Shown: positions 9,281 to 20,807 of the stretch, piece by piece | Numbering within the stretch: position 1 is the stretch's first letter | Layout of the letters: the number at the start of each line of letters is the position of its first letter | Source of the DNA: Rhineura floridana | Lineage: Eukaryota > Chordata > Lepidosauria > Squamata > Rhineuridae | Assembly: GCF_030035675.1 (NCBI RefSeq) | Contig: NC_084485.1 | Location: 93,020,838 to 93,084,837, forward strand | Length of the DNA: 64,000 nt | Direction: 5' to 3' | Position numbers and translations under genes: made by a program | Notes under the pieces: generated by a model | Database searches by the model: none | What the model was told of the DNA's origin: nothing | Seen by the model: the letters and a program-made list of their open reading frames with translations, nothing else

Positions 9281-12045
9281 GCTCTTGAGTTATTAGTTTT
9301 ATATAATAGCTCGAAACTCAACAGGGGAAAATGTCACACCATTTTCTGTATATCCCAAGATACGCTGATCCGTGTATCAGTTTCTGTGGCGGAGCAACAG
9401 TTAAAGGCTCTAAAAAAACAGTCAGAAAAAAATATGGTGGAAGCGCAACAGGGCGTGTAGTGTGGGATATCTCAGAGAGCCATACTTGTCAGTATTGGCA
9501 GCCCTGGCAAAGCGAATAGTTGCTATAGGGACTGCGGTCTTGGCGCAACTATCATTTTTTTTCTAGAGCTATTTCCCCCGTGTCTTTATTAATTGAACGT
9601 CAGGAGCACATTCAGTAGTGAAGTTTTTCTCTGACAACGGGAAGAGCTTCAGCTACTGAATTTGACCCTGTTAAGTTCAGCTGCTAGTTCTGCTGACTGT
9701 ATTGGTGTGTGACTCTGGTTGATGGGATGGGATGGGATGTATGGAAAGTGTTTTTGCTTAGCTTCTGGGCCTGCACAAGCTTTATAGGACAAGGAGCTTC
9801 TCCAGAACAATATATAAATCACACCTATTAGTGGCACAAGAGCAAACATTGTGTGTGTGTGTGTGTGTGTAGATTTGGAGTTGAGAAATAATGTGGGGAA
9901 AATACCCTCAAAATTGCCCTCTCTAGAAGCACCTTTTCTTGAGAGTCACTGGGACTTCATTTTGCATTTCTGCATTTAACCTGGATATAATCTCTGAGTA
10001 ACTGTGGGTGTGTGAACACAGTGTAAATAGTTTAGGCTTCTTAAATTAATTTACAATGCCTGGATGCTAGTGTGACAGGCAACAGCTGCCTGTACCTGGC
10101 ACCATAATTGCTTTAATGCTGCTGAGGACAAAATTCCCTTTGAAAACTCAGCAAAAATAGATTTTGAACTCGCTACATCTCTTAAAAATAACAGCAATAA
10201 ATATACACTATACAATTGAAGTGCATTCTGGGGAAAAGTTAGCCTTTGATCAAGATTAACCTTTTTCTTATTTCCTCCGAAATCATTTGAATGTTTTTTC
10301 AGCATTGTTAGCAAGCAAGAATGGCTATGCTGTTCTGGAATATCCTCTTTATTCTTTCTGTGACAACACAGGCTAAGAAAGACAACAGGAGCAGTGAATG
10401 TTCAGTTTCTGGCCACAGATTCAACTTTTGTTGTAAGTCCAAGAACACTGCTAGCATGCTGGCTAGATGCATACTGGAAGGTACGTGTCTGCTTGTAGAA
10501 AACACACTTATAACAAATCTAGTAGAATGTTTCCTTTCTAAAATGTGGTATTAATATATGATGATAAATTTGTTATAGCTGTGTATGGAATGTGGAAGGT
10601 GCAGAGTTCCTGCCTTGCATGCAGAAGGTCCCAGTTGCATTTCTGCCACCTCCAGTTAGGGTTGGGGGAGAATCCTGCCTGAAACCCTGGAGAGCTACTG
10701 TCAGCCAACGTAGACAGTGCTGAGCTACATGGACCAATGGGTCTGACTCAGTGTAAGGCAGCTTTCTATGTTCTAACTAATGTTTTATGATACATTCCTG
10801 ATATACTCTACAAATAAGTTTGCACTTATGCAGATCAGTTTAGGTGCGATTTCCCCCACCTTTTAAAGAAAATTCAAAAGACACTAGGTCAAGATAAATT
10901 AATTGTCCCTAAGTATCATTGATTTGAGTAGGACTAAAGTGTTACTGATTTTATTTGTGACAATTGTATTTAATCATGACTGCTGCAGTAACTGCGACAT
11001 TTACTCCAAATGGCTTAAGTACATATAATATTATCTATGCATGAAACACATTGGTGTAGGAAAGGGCTAGACAGCTGTTAGCTATCTTGCATGACAAGGA
11101 TATGGGCCTCACTTTCAAGTACACATACACAAGTTGTATGAGCAGTTATAGAAATGCATGTGCAACTGTCACATATGATAGGTCAATGTACATTCAAGTT
11201 TCCTAATAATGCCTTTTTACTGTGTGACATGCTTGAAATTTGAGGCAGCCCATGAAAGCACATAATAGGCTTTGTATAATAACCTTTTTTTTAATTTGGA
11301 TCTTGTCATAGCAAGTAATCCACCATCCCAGGAAATTGAACATTGCCTTTCTAGCCTGAGTGAGAGAATGAGGAAGAGAAGGGCATTTGCAGACAAGGAA
11401 CTGGAATCAATAATGTTGGAAAGGGAACTTCGACAAAGAACCTTTGACAGGTTTGCTACCCATCAGAGAGAACAGCTGCTGAGCAGAAGTCATTTACCAG
11501 CCTTTGAGGAAAATCTATTCCAAGATTACCTTAATTACTTGACATGTGTTAACCCTGGTACTTTGAATGTTTGTTTCCCTTTGCTGTATTCAAACACCAA
11601 GCCGCTAGACTATGGACCTTGTGTTTATAAGATCACAGACACTTCTCCTTTGAATATAGCTTTTTTCACAGCCAGCCAAACTGAAGGTGGTGCCTTGCAG
11701 AAATGTACCTGGGAGGAGAACACAAATAAACACCCAGATGTGTACAGCAAAAATAATTGTGACTGGAAGGAGCAAACTCTGTCCAATGCCTGTTCCAGAG
11801 ATCTTCTCTTACTTGAGAAGAATTTGAGACCAAAAATAATAAAACTCCAAGAAAATAAAGAATTAAGAGACATTGGAGTCAAAGATCTTATTTTGTGGGA
11901 TCATAATGCAGAACAAGAAAATTGGCATGTTAATGACACATGCTTTGAAGTTAAGGAGGATGTAAGGCATTTATCTGAAGAGTGCTGCTCAGAAATGAAC
12001 AAGCAGATATTGCCTTTTTCAGTAGAATTTTTATTGAAAGATTAA
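8865..12045 (+). CDS. DMRT2-like DM-domain transcription factor, three exons
   Basis: Coding exons 8865-9197, 10372-10480 and 11312-12045 join to 391 codons plus stop. Exon 1 ends CAG|GTGAGC (phase 0). Exon 2 follows CACAG and ends GGAAG|GTACGT (phase 1). Exon 3 follows CATAG (phase 1). Residues 54-100 form the DM domain, with ligands C55, C58, H70, C74 and H61, C79, C81, C84. Residues 165-186 hold '[19 protein letters not shown]', nearly the same as in DMRT2, which places the gene with DMRT2 rather than DMRT1, DMRT3 or DMRTA. Exon 2 ends 'MLARCILE', like 'LLAKSILE' in DMRT2. DMRT proteins are nuclear and bind DNA through the DM domain; DMRT2 acts in somite and muscle development. The start is the first ATG after an in-frame TAA at 8778. 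The protein is shorter than DMRT2 (about 560 aa in human, from memory) and its N-terminus lacks the acidic region I recall. It may be a diverged DMRT2 or a paralogue such as dmrt2b. Confidence 0.85.
9851..9870 (+). repeat. (GT)n microsatellite in DMRT2-like intron 1
   Basis: Ten GT copies in the intron 9198-10371. Confidence 0.95.
10372..10480 (+). CDS. DMRT2-like exon 2
   Basis: 109 bases, 36 codons plus one base. The acceptor is a pyrimidine-rich tract ending ACACAG and the donor is GTACGT. It starts in phase 0, matching the end of exon 1, and ends in phase 1, matching exon 3. The peptide is basic and cysteine-containing and closes with 'SMLARCILE', which lines up with 'SLLAKSILE' before the same intron in DMRT2 as I remember it. 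The rest is diverged. Confidence 0.78.
10598..10772 (+). mobile_element. tRNA-derived SINE in DMRT2-like intron 2
   Basis: The stretch 'CCTTGCATGCAGAAGGTCCC', then 'CTGAAACCCTGGAGAGC', 'GACAGTGCTGAGCTACATGG' and 'GTCTGACTCAGTGTAAGGCA' is a common squamate SINE. It lies in the sense direction within the intron 10481-11311. Other copies, in reverse, are at 1690-1750, 44175-44360 and 58130-58280. Confidence 0.7.
11312..12045 (+). CDS. DMRT2-like exon 3 (DMRT2 block and C-terminus)
   Basis: The exon starts after TTGTCATAG; its first two bases complete the codon begun in exon 2 (G|CA, alanine 148). Residues 165-186 are the DMRT2-specific block rich in arginine and glutamate and likely helical. 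The rest, residues 190-380, is diverged with no other domain I recognise; several tyrosine- and leucine-rich patches occur at 209-224. The last residues '[11 protein letters not shown]' (381-391) resemble an eh1 Groucho-binding motif. The stop TAA ends at 12045. The frame is open throughout. Confidence 0.85.
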
Positions 12046-12112
12046 ATATATTAAGTAGCTTGGCTGGCCAATATTGTGTTTATGAAATATTAATAGGAAA
12101 CTCTGCCTACTA

Positions 12113-12118
12113 AATAAA
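12113..12118 (+). terminator. Polyadenylation signal AATAAA
   Basis: AATAAA lies 68 bases after the stop of the DMRT2-like frame, within TACTAAATAAATATTC, and a GT-rich stretch follows ('CATGTTGTATGTTTG'). It is the first canonical signal downstream of the stop. Confidence 0.6.
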
Positions 12119-12419
12119 TATTCATGTTGTATGTTTGATTGTAACTTATGCAAGTGGCTAACATGATTGACTCCTGTTCTATTTCTGATTTGGGGGGGAA
12201 ACATTCTACTTTATTGTTCTGATAAATTGGAACATCAGTGTGTTCTGGAAAGAGTAAGGATTTGCTTTTATTTTCATGTATGTATTACAATGTAAATGTG
12301 TTCAGCCTAGCATTTTTGCCCATCTTGTGTTGTTTATAAGTAAACCTGTGTGTAACCACAAAATATTACCAGATATACAGCTTCCAGTATTTTAAAACAT
12401 ACAATAGGAAAAATCAGGT

Positions 12420-12493
12420 GAAAAAAAATCATAACATAGTATAATAACATAAAATAGCAGCATAATAACATAAAATAGCATAGCATAACATAA
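12420..12493 (+). repeat. Short tandem repeat of ATAACATAAAATAGCA type
   Basis: Imperfect tandem copies of a unit of about 15-20 bases containing ATAACATAAAATAGCA, followed by shorter GCATAACATAAC copies. Confidence 0.75.
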
Positions 12494-12499
12494 CTTTTT

Positions 12500-15240
12500 G
12501 TTTTTGTTAAGTAATTTGCTTATGAAGTATCTGAACCTTGCAAGTATAGATCCTTTCATATAGGATCTGAAAATCTAGTTGAATCACCTGTGCTGAAATA
12601 GAATGATTGATAACCAACATTACCAATGGGTTAGTCATATCATCCAGATGATGATCCACTCCAAAGAGAGAGGCTGCTATGGCTCAAACAAACAAACAAA
12701 AAAGCAGACCAGAAAAAAGGGGAAGAGGGGTTGCCATCAGTGCCACCACCATTCCCATGAAGAGGGAGGGTGGAGATTTCTCCTACACCCTCTAGGGATA
12801 GCCCTGTTGTCTCTGGTCAAACAGGTTTTACAGATTTCTGTATTGTTTCAAAAACCTACAAAATCTGCTTAACAGAAGTAGACTAAGTGCACAGCCCTTC
12901 TTTCAAACTTAGACTACTCTGAGGCTGTAATACTAGGCAGCGTTGGGTTCATTGAGCTCAGTGGAGTATATTTCCAAGTAAACATGCATAGATAGGATTG
13001 TGCTGTGAAAATACTGTCCTCTGCCTCCACCCAAATGGGAATGGAGCCTTACTCCTTTTTTATTGAAGATACATTAGGTACTGTTTACTAAGAGGCTATA
13101 AAATGTGTACAGTCATTTTTAGATAGCTTTCACAATTGCAGTTAACATTTAGCTGATGAGAAAATTTCATTTTCTCCTGTAACTCAAAAACAAAATGCAA
13201 AGGGAGGCACAATGTAGAAAAAGAACATAAGAAGGAGAAACTAGTTCTCACAAGTGTCAGCTGTTAATGTTTGTTGTCGCTCAACACATTTTGGAACTTC
13301 AGTTCCTTCTTCTGAAGCAAACTTAGACTGTCTGAAGCAACTTATGCAAATGCTACTGCCTATCTGGCACGATGAAGAAGCATTTTTATTCAGTAACAAT
13401 ATTGCAGGTGAGTACTGGGAGAATTAAGTATCCCTACAGTAGTACCACTATGAGGAAAGATGACTGAATCCCTTGCTACAAATAAGGAAAGAGTGGAATT
13501 CAAATGTTTTCCACTATAAAACAATATGCGGGAGAGGTCCACTTTCTCAAGATATGCATTACATAATGCCTTTTCTTAAATATAACATACCAGTATAGCT
13601 GAAACCAATATTTCATTATATACAACAGTGTAAAATGTTAAGTGCTAGCTAAATAAATATTTCAAGCTTGGAGGGCCGGTATAAAATCTCTAGGTAGCTT
13701 CGTACTGATAAAAGAAACCTTAACTTCTTTGGCAGTTATAGCAGATAATGATCATGCATATTGAACATTTCCCTTCCAGTTATGTCTCTTTACAGGGAGC
13801 ACCAAAGGGACTACAGTAGCAGTCCTAAAGGCAAAATTGATACATATCTAAGTTTGGGGAGGGGGGCAACTAGCTAATATAACATACAACTTATTTTCAT
13901 TTACATTCATTATTTCTGTTGTTTTTAGCCCATATGTATATAATACACTCTAAATATCATAATTGACCTTAATGGCAAGCTCTTCTGGTTGTTGTAACAA
14001 TTCACTTTGGAGAGAATATATTGGCTTATGTATGGCTTAGGCCATCTCCTGGTGATATTTTCCCAGCTCTTGAGCTCCATTGAGTTCCTGCCTGAAAGAG
14101 AACTTTGTTAATCATAGAAAAACTAATAGTGGCTGAAATGGTTAAAGTTATTGCCTTGTGTATTTAGTAATATCACAGATTTAATTTCCCCAACAGTGTA
14201 ATCTCCTATAGGCTAAGAATTTATTTGGCTAGCTATATAAACACAACTTTGTTTTTAAAAGATTGAGTTGCTTCATTTGTGAAAAAGGTCCAAGTGCTCT
14301 CAACTACCAAGACAAGTTATTCTCCCTATGCTGCAGTCTGGCTCTTTTTACAGGAAATGACCAATGTCTGGTCTTTTCACTTTCTTTTTCTTCCTGCAGG
14401 TTTCATGAGATGCCTCTTATGGGTTTCCCTGTGGTAGTGGAGAAACAGTAGTGATTGACTGAAATGCCTGGGTTATTTTTGTTGCTTCTTATTCCTTTAC
14501 AGTCTGAAACTAAATAAGGAAGGAATTTTACATGACCCAAGCATGATTTGGATGGAGGATCATCCCACTTAGTTCATAAAGTTTTTTTTTTTTTTTTAAT
14601 TTCAGTCAGTGATTTGAGTTTCCTGGAAAACTAGGCTAACTTGCACTGGAATTTTTTCAGTTTGTATTGGAAAGTTTTCTAATACCTTAGAACAGGAGTA
14701 GAGAACCTGAGATCCAGATTCCTTAGTGGGCAGTGTTCCAGAGGTGGGCAGCTAGATGCCAATGGTTGCTTCTGCAGCCATGAGTCTGATCCTTTGTTCA
14801 GTAGACTATATTCCAGCTATGCAAATTCAGATATTTCTTTCTACATATACACACCCCTACATCTTCCCATTCCTCACTCCAGACAAGCAACAGACATCAG
14901 AGTTCAAGGACACATTTCAGCCAGGCAAAAGCACTATCCTTGACCTAGATAGTGTTCTAATTTAACATGTTTAGTTTTGCATTTAGTAAAGAAAGCTAAA
15001 AACCTGCTAAGTTTGTCTAATAATGTATTTGTAATTGATGTCTTTTCATTGTTATTGACAAACTTACGAAATGGGAGAACATCCATGGAAAAATTAAGCA
15101 CTGGAAAATGTTCAACTTCAATGCTTTCCTTTGGTAATGCCTGATAAAAACTTATCTCCTTCATGTTATAACATGTCAGGAACAGCCTGCTTAGTGGAGC
15201 CACTATACTAGCTTCTTGGCAGGTGGATCAATGTTGCTTA
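12500..15240. other. Intergenic, no gene recognised
   Basis: AT-rich DNA without a convincing exon. A partial palindromic element ('TTCATTGAGCTCAGTGGAG' near 12948, ending at 'GGATTGTGC' near 13003) is the only repeat piece I recognise. Confidence 0.55.
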
Positions 15241-15249
15241 CTGAGAGGG

Positions 15250-15688
15250 AGAGGTGGCAGGGTGGTCAAACATACGCTGGTGGAGCCAATCTTGCTTCTG
15301 TTGTTATGTTTGCAGTGCATTGACTGTCTCAACCCTCTCCCTCCAATTAAGCAGCAGCAACCCATGTGCAGGAACGCTACCATAGCAACTCTGCCACATC
15401 CCATCAGCTGATTCTGTAACATGCCTCATGCTTTTTAACATCTCTATAAGGCTGCTGAGTGAGGTCATCAAGGCTTTTGGAGTAAAGTACCATCAATATA
15501 TGAATTATTTTTCCTTTCATATGACTTGGCTGAGACAGTGGAAGTTCGGAACCCATACTTGAGGCTGGTTATGAGCTGGATGAGAAGCAATAAGCAAGCT
15601 CAATCCAGACAAGATGGAAGTGATGTGAGTGCATGGTTAAACTACCCAGGCTGTTAATGTTCAACCTGTTCTGGATAGGGTTGCATGT
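15250..15688 (+). mobile_element. Degenerate L2/CR1-like LINE fragment
   Basis: Translations contain reverse-transcriptase pieces across frames: 'LFNIYIRLLSEVIKAFGVKY' near 15430-15495, then 'KLNPDKMEVM' near 15597-15626, matching the L2 pattern 'LFNIYMKPLGEVI...LNPDKTEV'. There are many stops and shifts, so this is an old copy. The Vingi-like LINE at 15690 interrupts or abuts it, and a similar fragment resumes at about 16650. Confidence 0.6.
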
Positions 15689-15689
15689 C

Positions 15690-16632
15690 TTTGCAGAAGC
15701 ATATGGAAAGCTTGGTCTCTCACTTAATATTAAAAAAAACAAAAGTGCTTTATCAACAGGTGCGAACTAGTCCCTCTGTAGCACCATCAATCCAGCTTCA
15801 TGGTGTGACAATGGAGGACGTTGATCACTTCCCCTATCTCTGCAGCTATCTCTCTGTAAAAGCTGACACCGATGCTGAAATTCAACATCGTCTGAGCTCT
15901 GCGAGTGCTGCATTCTCCCAAATGAAGCGTAGAGTGTTTGAGGATCGGGACATTCGCAGGGAGACCAAAATGCTTATTTACAAAGCCATTGTACTACCAA
16001 CCTTACTGTATGCCTGTGAAACATGGACCATTTATAAATGCCACTCCCAACTTCTCGAAAGATTCCACCAACACTGCCTCCGGAAAATTCTGCAAATAAC
16101 TTGGGAAGTCAGACGGACTAATGCTAGCATTTTGGAAGAAGCAAAGACTACCAGTGTTGAAACAATGATCCTTCAACATCAACTTCGCTGGACCGGCCAT
16201 GTGGTTCGAATGCCTAATCACCGTCTTCCAAAGCAGCTACTTTACTCCCAACTTAAGGATGGAAAATGGAAAATCAGTGGACAGCAAAAGAGGTTTAAAG
16301 ATGTTCTTAAAGTGAATCTAAAAAATGTAACATGAACATTGACAACTGGGAAGTCTTGGCCCATCAACGTCCCAAATGGAGGTCGGCTATTATCAAAGGT
16401 GCTGTGGACTTTGAAGAAGCATGAATACAGGGCGAACAGGACAAACGAGCTAAGCAGAAGGCACGTCAAACAAATCCTCACCGTGACCATCTTTCATCTG
16501 GAAACCTATGTCCTCACTGGGAGGCTGTGTGAATCCAGAATTGGCCTCCACAGTCACTTACGGACCCACTGTTAAAGACCTTATCTTGGAAGACAATCTT
16601 ACTTGGCAATGAGTGATCACCAATGAATGAAT
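15690..16632 (+). mobile_element. Vingi-like non-LTR retrotransposon, 3' end
   Basis: The + frame at 15685-16335 is the C-terminal part of an endonuclease/reverse-transcriptase polyprotein, with 'MKRRVFEDRDIRRETKMLIY', 'PTLLYACETWT', 'HCLRKILQITWE' and 'LRWTGHVVRM'. A shifted frame at 16339-16575 continues to 'CESRIGLHSHLRTH', half of a C2H2 zinc finger usual at the end of this family. It ends with an ATGA repeat, the likely 3' tail. It is 5' truncated. I assign it to the Ingi/Vingi-like group only tentatively. A second copy lies at 37268-38565 in reverse. Confidence 0.75.
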
Positions 16633-16649
16633 GCATGCTCCCTAAAGGA

Positions 16650-17000
16650 ACCAGCTTGTAGTATGGGGATAACCATAGGAACAACTTTGTCACTAGAGGT
16701 GCAAATTGTCTCCATGGCATGGCTTGCCATTTTTTAGTTTATTATGAGGCACCAGGTGCAACCCTACTTAAACATAAATAGCCTGGATTCAGTTATCCAT
16801 GCCCCTGTAACCTCCCGGTTAAATTACCTGTAACGTGGTAATGGACTGAATGTGGACCAATACACTGAAGCTTAATCTCGACAAGACAGATCTACTGTGC
16901 CTTGATTGGCTGGTCTAAGAATTGGGTAGACAGCTTGTTCTGGACAGGGTTGTACTCATCCCTGTAGCCAGGGAGAGTGGGGAAATAGGGACACCTCCCC
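16650..17000 (+). mobile_element. Degenerate L2/CR1-like LINE fragment
   Basis: A short stretch near 16865 reads 'KLNLDKTDLLCL', followed by a weak match to the linker before the L2 thumb ('VLDRVVLIPVA'). It is heavily decayed. It may be the far half of the element interrupted at 15690, or a separate copy. Confidence 0.45.
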
Positions 17001-17278
17001 AACAGCTGTGCTGCCCCCAGAATTTTTTTCGGAAATTCTTCTTTGTGACATGACAGACAATTACAACCTCCATTTAAAGAATGATAGCTTGTTTTAAAAA
17101 CAGGATCATTTTAAGGACCCTCTGAAAAATTCAGTGAATAAGGCAGGGTGAGTGTACAACAAAAACCTCATCTGGAATCCCCCCCCCATCTGCTCATTCA
17201 ATGATTTCCCTGACTGGGGTTGCATTTTTCAATCCCCTATAATTATGTAAGTGATCCTGAAAAAAACAGCTTATATAG

Positions 17279-17394
17279 CAGAGCTTGGAAAAGTTACTTT
17301 TTTGAACTATAACTCCCATCAGCCCCAGCCAGCATGGCCACTGGATTGGGCTGATGGGAGTTGTAGTTCAAAAAAGTAACTTTTCCAAGCTCTG
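17279..17394. mobile_element. hAT-type foldback MITE with perfect 8-bp target duplication
   Basis: The left arm starts CAGAGCTTGGAAAAGTTAC and the right arm ends with its exact inverse. The arms are about 49 bases and nearly perfect, with a short loop around 17330-17345. The flanks carry TTATATAG at 17271-17278 and again at 17395-17402. An 8-base duplication and CAG...CTG ends point to the hAT superfamily. No coding capacity. Confidence 0.9.
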
Positions 17395-18589
17395 TTATAT
17401 AGTAACATGACCCTTTGAAGAATTAAATATTAGAACCTTGTACTATGGGCTAGAGTTAGACTCCACCCCTTGGACTTTCCTTTGCTCTGCTTTTCAGTTT
17501 CAGTTGTGTTCTCTACCCATCCAGCAATAAAGAAACGTGGTTGTTTGCCTGTAGTAAGAAGTAAGAGTTTGTTTTTTCTGCCGTTATTATGATGAGAGGA
17601 GCAGGATTGGATGCTTATTGCTAAAGGGTGAAACAGAGATATCACTTAAAGTGATCTGGAAAAAAATGGTTACCCTAAGTTACCATTTACTCTTTTAAAG
17701 CTCTTACTAACAATCATAGTGGTGATTTTTTCATCTTTTTCTTGAGTACTTGATGGCAGAGGATAAAACCAGCCCTGTAGGAACAGAAACATTGCTGTGT
17801 ACACTATAGCTCACTAGCTGGTTGGCTGGCCACCTAGGCTGTAACTCAGGCCTAATTTCTGTTTTTCCAATATGTGTAGCTTAGCATGAGGCCTCTTCAG
17901 CCTTTCTGGAAAGAAAAATCAACTCAGCAACCAGTAAAAAAATTCAAATTGCTTTCCATAATTAGTTTCCTGTTGCTTAGCTAGTCTTTTATATAGCAGC
18001 CAGGTAAAAAGTTTTCCCTTGATTGTCCAACAGGACAGAAAACCTAAAGATCAGGAACAAGACAAGAAGGATGAATTTTCAGGCAGGAATTAACATAACA
18101 CCCTAAAATATTTATTTTCTCTCTGCCCTTCCCTAAACTTGTGGTATGGACAAGGTTGTTTTTTTGGATTGAATCTAAAACTGGTACCTAATGCAGCATG
18201 AAAGCCCAGTTCAGAAGCTCACTGTCATTACCAAAGTGGTTCAGTTCATGAAGAATCAGAACACAGAACACAGATGAAAGGAGACTGTAGCTATAGGACA
18301 AGTGAAGCTTTGAGTCCCATATTCTTGGGGATCTCAAAAAGGGGTGAAACAGTTCAACAGAGTAAACTTCATCCATGTAAGTTAACACTCTCTGGATGGA
18401 GGAGGAATGAATGGGAAGGTCACTGCCTTTCTCTTCCCTGAGCTGGCTCTCATATCCTCTCCACCAGAGAGAGGGAGAGATTGGATGGCACTGTGTGCTT
18501 CCCCCACCCCCTACAAATGCTTCACCTAGAAATATGGTTGCCCCACCTAACAAGGAAGGCTGGCTATGAGGCTGCCTGTATTCCCCTTG

Positions 18590-19085
18590 AAAGAGCAGAC
18601 ACATAGTCTGGGGGTTCTTCTTGATCCACTGCTATCACTGGAGGCCTCATTGATGCTAATGGCAAGGACTTCCTACAACTAACTATGGCTAATTTGCCAC
18701 TTGTGGCCTTTTCCAGACTGAGTATGGCATGGTGATGTGAGAAAGGGGCTTCTCTGTGGTGGCTCCTTGTCTTTGGAATGACCTCCCTGGCGAGGTACGT
18801 CTGGTGCCAATACTGTTCACTTTTCAGTGATAATTAAAAGCATACCTCTCCCCAGGCTTACGGAGGAGATTGAGGCAGTATAGCCAATTTTTATTTGAGT
18901 GCATCCCTTGCTGGACTGTTATGAATTGTTCCATGAATTTTAGCTCATATTTTGTTAATACGTTATAGTAGTGGTTGCTGTGATTGTGTTGATGTGTCGT
19001 GGTTTATGTACTTATGTTGTAACCTGTCTTCAGATCATTACAATGAAGGGCAGGCTTATGAACTGAATAATAAATGAATAAAAGT
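18590..19085 (+). mobile_element. Degenerate L2-like LINE, piece 1
   Basis: Near 18607 the translation gives 'SLGVLLDPLLSLEA', the L2 motif 'SLGVLLD.SL..EAQV'. Further on come weak matches to the C-terminal 'F...LWN.LP' region. The end 'GAACTGAATAATAAATGAATAAA' type tail (19056-19083) is A-rich with AATAAA. Many stops; an old copy. Confidence 0.55.
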
Positions 19086-19104
19086 ATTGTATGTGGGTCT
19101 GCCT

Positions 19105-19682
19105 TTGAAGACAGTTTGTAAGCTATTGTTAGTTCAGAATATAGCGGTAAGACTGCTAACTAGGACTGGCTGTTGGGAATTTATTTTCCCCGTGCTAAAA
19201 CAACTAGACTGGCTCCCAGTCCATTTATGAGCCAAATTCAAAGTGTTAATACTCAACCCAGTCCTAAGATGTGAAGGGATTTAAAGACAGCTGAATATCT
19301 GCATATATCTATATGAGCTAGGCTGTTCACTGAAATAATAGTTAGAGGCCCTTTTTGCAACCTACATCACAGATATGATGGGTAGCAACCAGAGATGGAC
19401 TTTTCAGTAGCGGCACTCCATTTATTAGAATGATGTCCTCAGAGATGCCCCCTAGAATTTGATTTGGCATTTTAGTATCTGGTGAAGACTCTCCCCCTCC
19501 ATTCCTACCCCCAAATTCCTACCCCCAAATTTAAAATTTGAGTTTTATTTCTGCTGTTGATTTAATGCTGTTTTGCTAACGCAGTTTTTAGCTTTTGTAA
19601 GTTATTTTGTATTTTACTATATTATTGTTTCAGCCACATATTTTTGAAGGGCAAGGTAGAAATCCAATAAATAAATGAAGCT
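19105..19682 (+). mobile_element. Degenerate L2-like LINE, piece 2
   Basis: The translation includes 'GLPLKTVCKLLLVQNIAVRL' and 'FPVLKQLDWLPVHL', clear relatives of 'GLPLK..RKLQLVQNAAARL' and 'PVLKELHWLPV' in L2. The 3' end has 'GGGCAAGGTAGAAATCCAAT' followed by AAATAAATGAA. The region is diverged and broken by stops. Confidence 0.65.
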
Positions 19683-20544
19683 TTAATTAAGCCACTTTAG
19701 TTTCATATACTTTATCATACTGCCAGTGTATGCTTTGCTCCATAACCATATGGACTAGAAACCTGATCTTGTAATATAAACAATAAAACCTGACTTTCTT
19801 TGGATTCTGCATTAGCCACTAGATTTTTTGTTACACTGTATAAATAAAGATTTCTTGACTACCTGATATAAAATGTGTATTTGAGAATATCTTTTTGCTG
19901 CTTTGTAATCTATCCAACAGCAGTTAATTACTCAGAGGCAAACACTGCCTATTGTGTACTCCCATAACCCTTGTAGTTTTGATTTGGACAATGAAATGGC
20001 CAAAGGGGGAAAACAGTAATTCTTTGTTAGAATAACATCAGTTTCACATGTCAATATTTCTCTTCCCCCATGCACTCCATCTTATGTTTATTTTTTAAAT
20101 CACTTTGCCTTCTTTTAAGAAGGCTTGAGTTCCATAGCAAACCAGCAAGCATCCATTCAACCAGCTTCAAGTTGCATGCTGGGTTGATTGCATTTGTTAT
20201 GTCTAGCATCAGATAGAATTTTCTCAAAATATTTAGCCTGTAAGGGAACTCTCCTAGTCATCTGTTTTTATTGCAGGCATGCAATTAATCACCCTAATTG
20301 TTCAATAAATGGCAGTCCAAATATCCTGAGAGTTTAAAGGTTGACTTTGGTAAAGTAAAACCAAAGTTGCTCCCCTTCCCCCCACAAAGGCAAGACTGAG
20401 AAAGTGCAGTACTTTGGTAAGAAAAAGTCTGTAATAACATTTGTCACAATGCTTTGAACTTTTGGCCTTTTGCTCTCACATTATAGTTTCAGACACAAGA
20501 CCCATGTGGTGTTGTATGCCTTGAGTTTTTTTAATGTGCAAAAT

Positions 20545-20654
20545 CAGAGGTGGGGAACCTCCAGATATTGTTGGACTCTAACTTGGCTAATGGTCAGGGA
20601 TGTTGGGTGCTGTAGTCCAACAACATCTGAAGGGCCAGAGATTTCCCATCTCAG
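20545..20654. mobile_element. hAT-type foldback MITE
   Basis: The left arm runs CAGAGGTGGGGAACCTCCAG, then 'ATATTGTTGGACT'. The right arm is 'AGTCCAACAACATCTGAAGG' and ends near CCCATCTCAG. This is the common squamate family around 'CCAGATGTTGTTGGACTACA'. The 8-bp flanks are too decayed to call. Relatives: 29553, 43027, 50740 and 58289. Confidence 0.75.
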
Positions 20655-20807
20655 GTCTAAATAGAGATTTAAATAAATAGTGATTTAAATAATTAAAAAT
20701 AAATTCGTTCTTTTTTCAAAACCCATCTCTGCAGAGCTGTTTTGCTCTGGCTTTAATGCTACGTCAGAATAGACATGGACATACCAGTGTGGAGTGATCC
20801 CATAAAT

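Noticed and set aside
10321-10371. Start at ATG 10321 giving a separate secreted-like peptide '[17 protein letters not shown]'
   Set aside because: That stretch is the pyrimidine-rich end of intron 1; the acceptor at 10371 and matching phases make the downstream part exon 2.
8865-12045. Calling the gene DMRT2 (or DMRT1, DMRT3, DMRTA) outright
   Set aside because: The exon 3 block excludes the others, but the divergence and the lack of DMRT1/DMRT3 in the window leave orthology with DMRT2 unsettled.
15223-15422. Overlapping 62-64 codon frames on both strands
   Set aside because: They lie in a degenerate LINE and match nothing in either direction.
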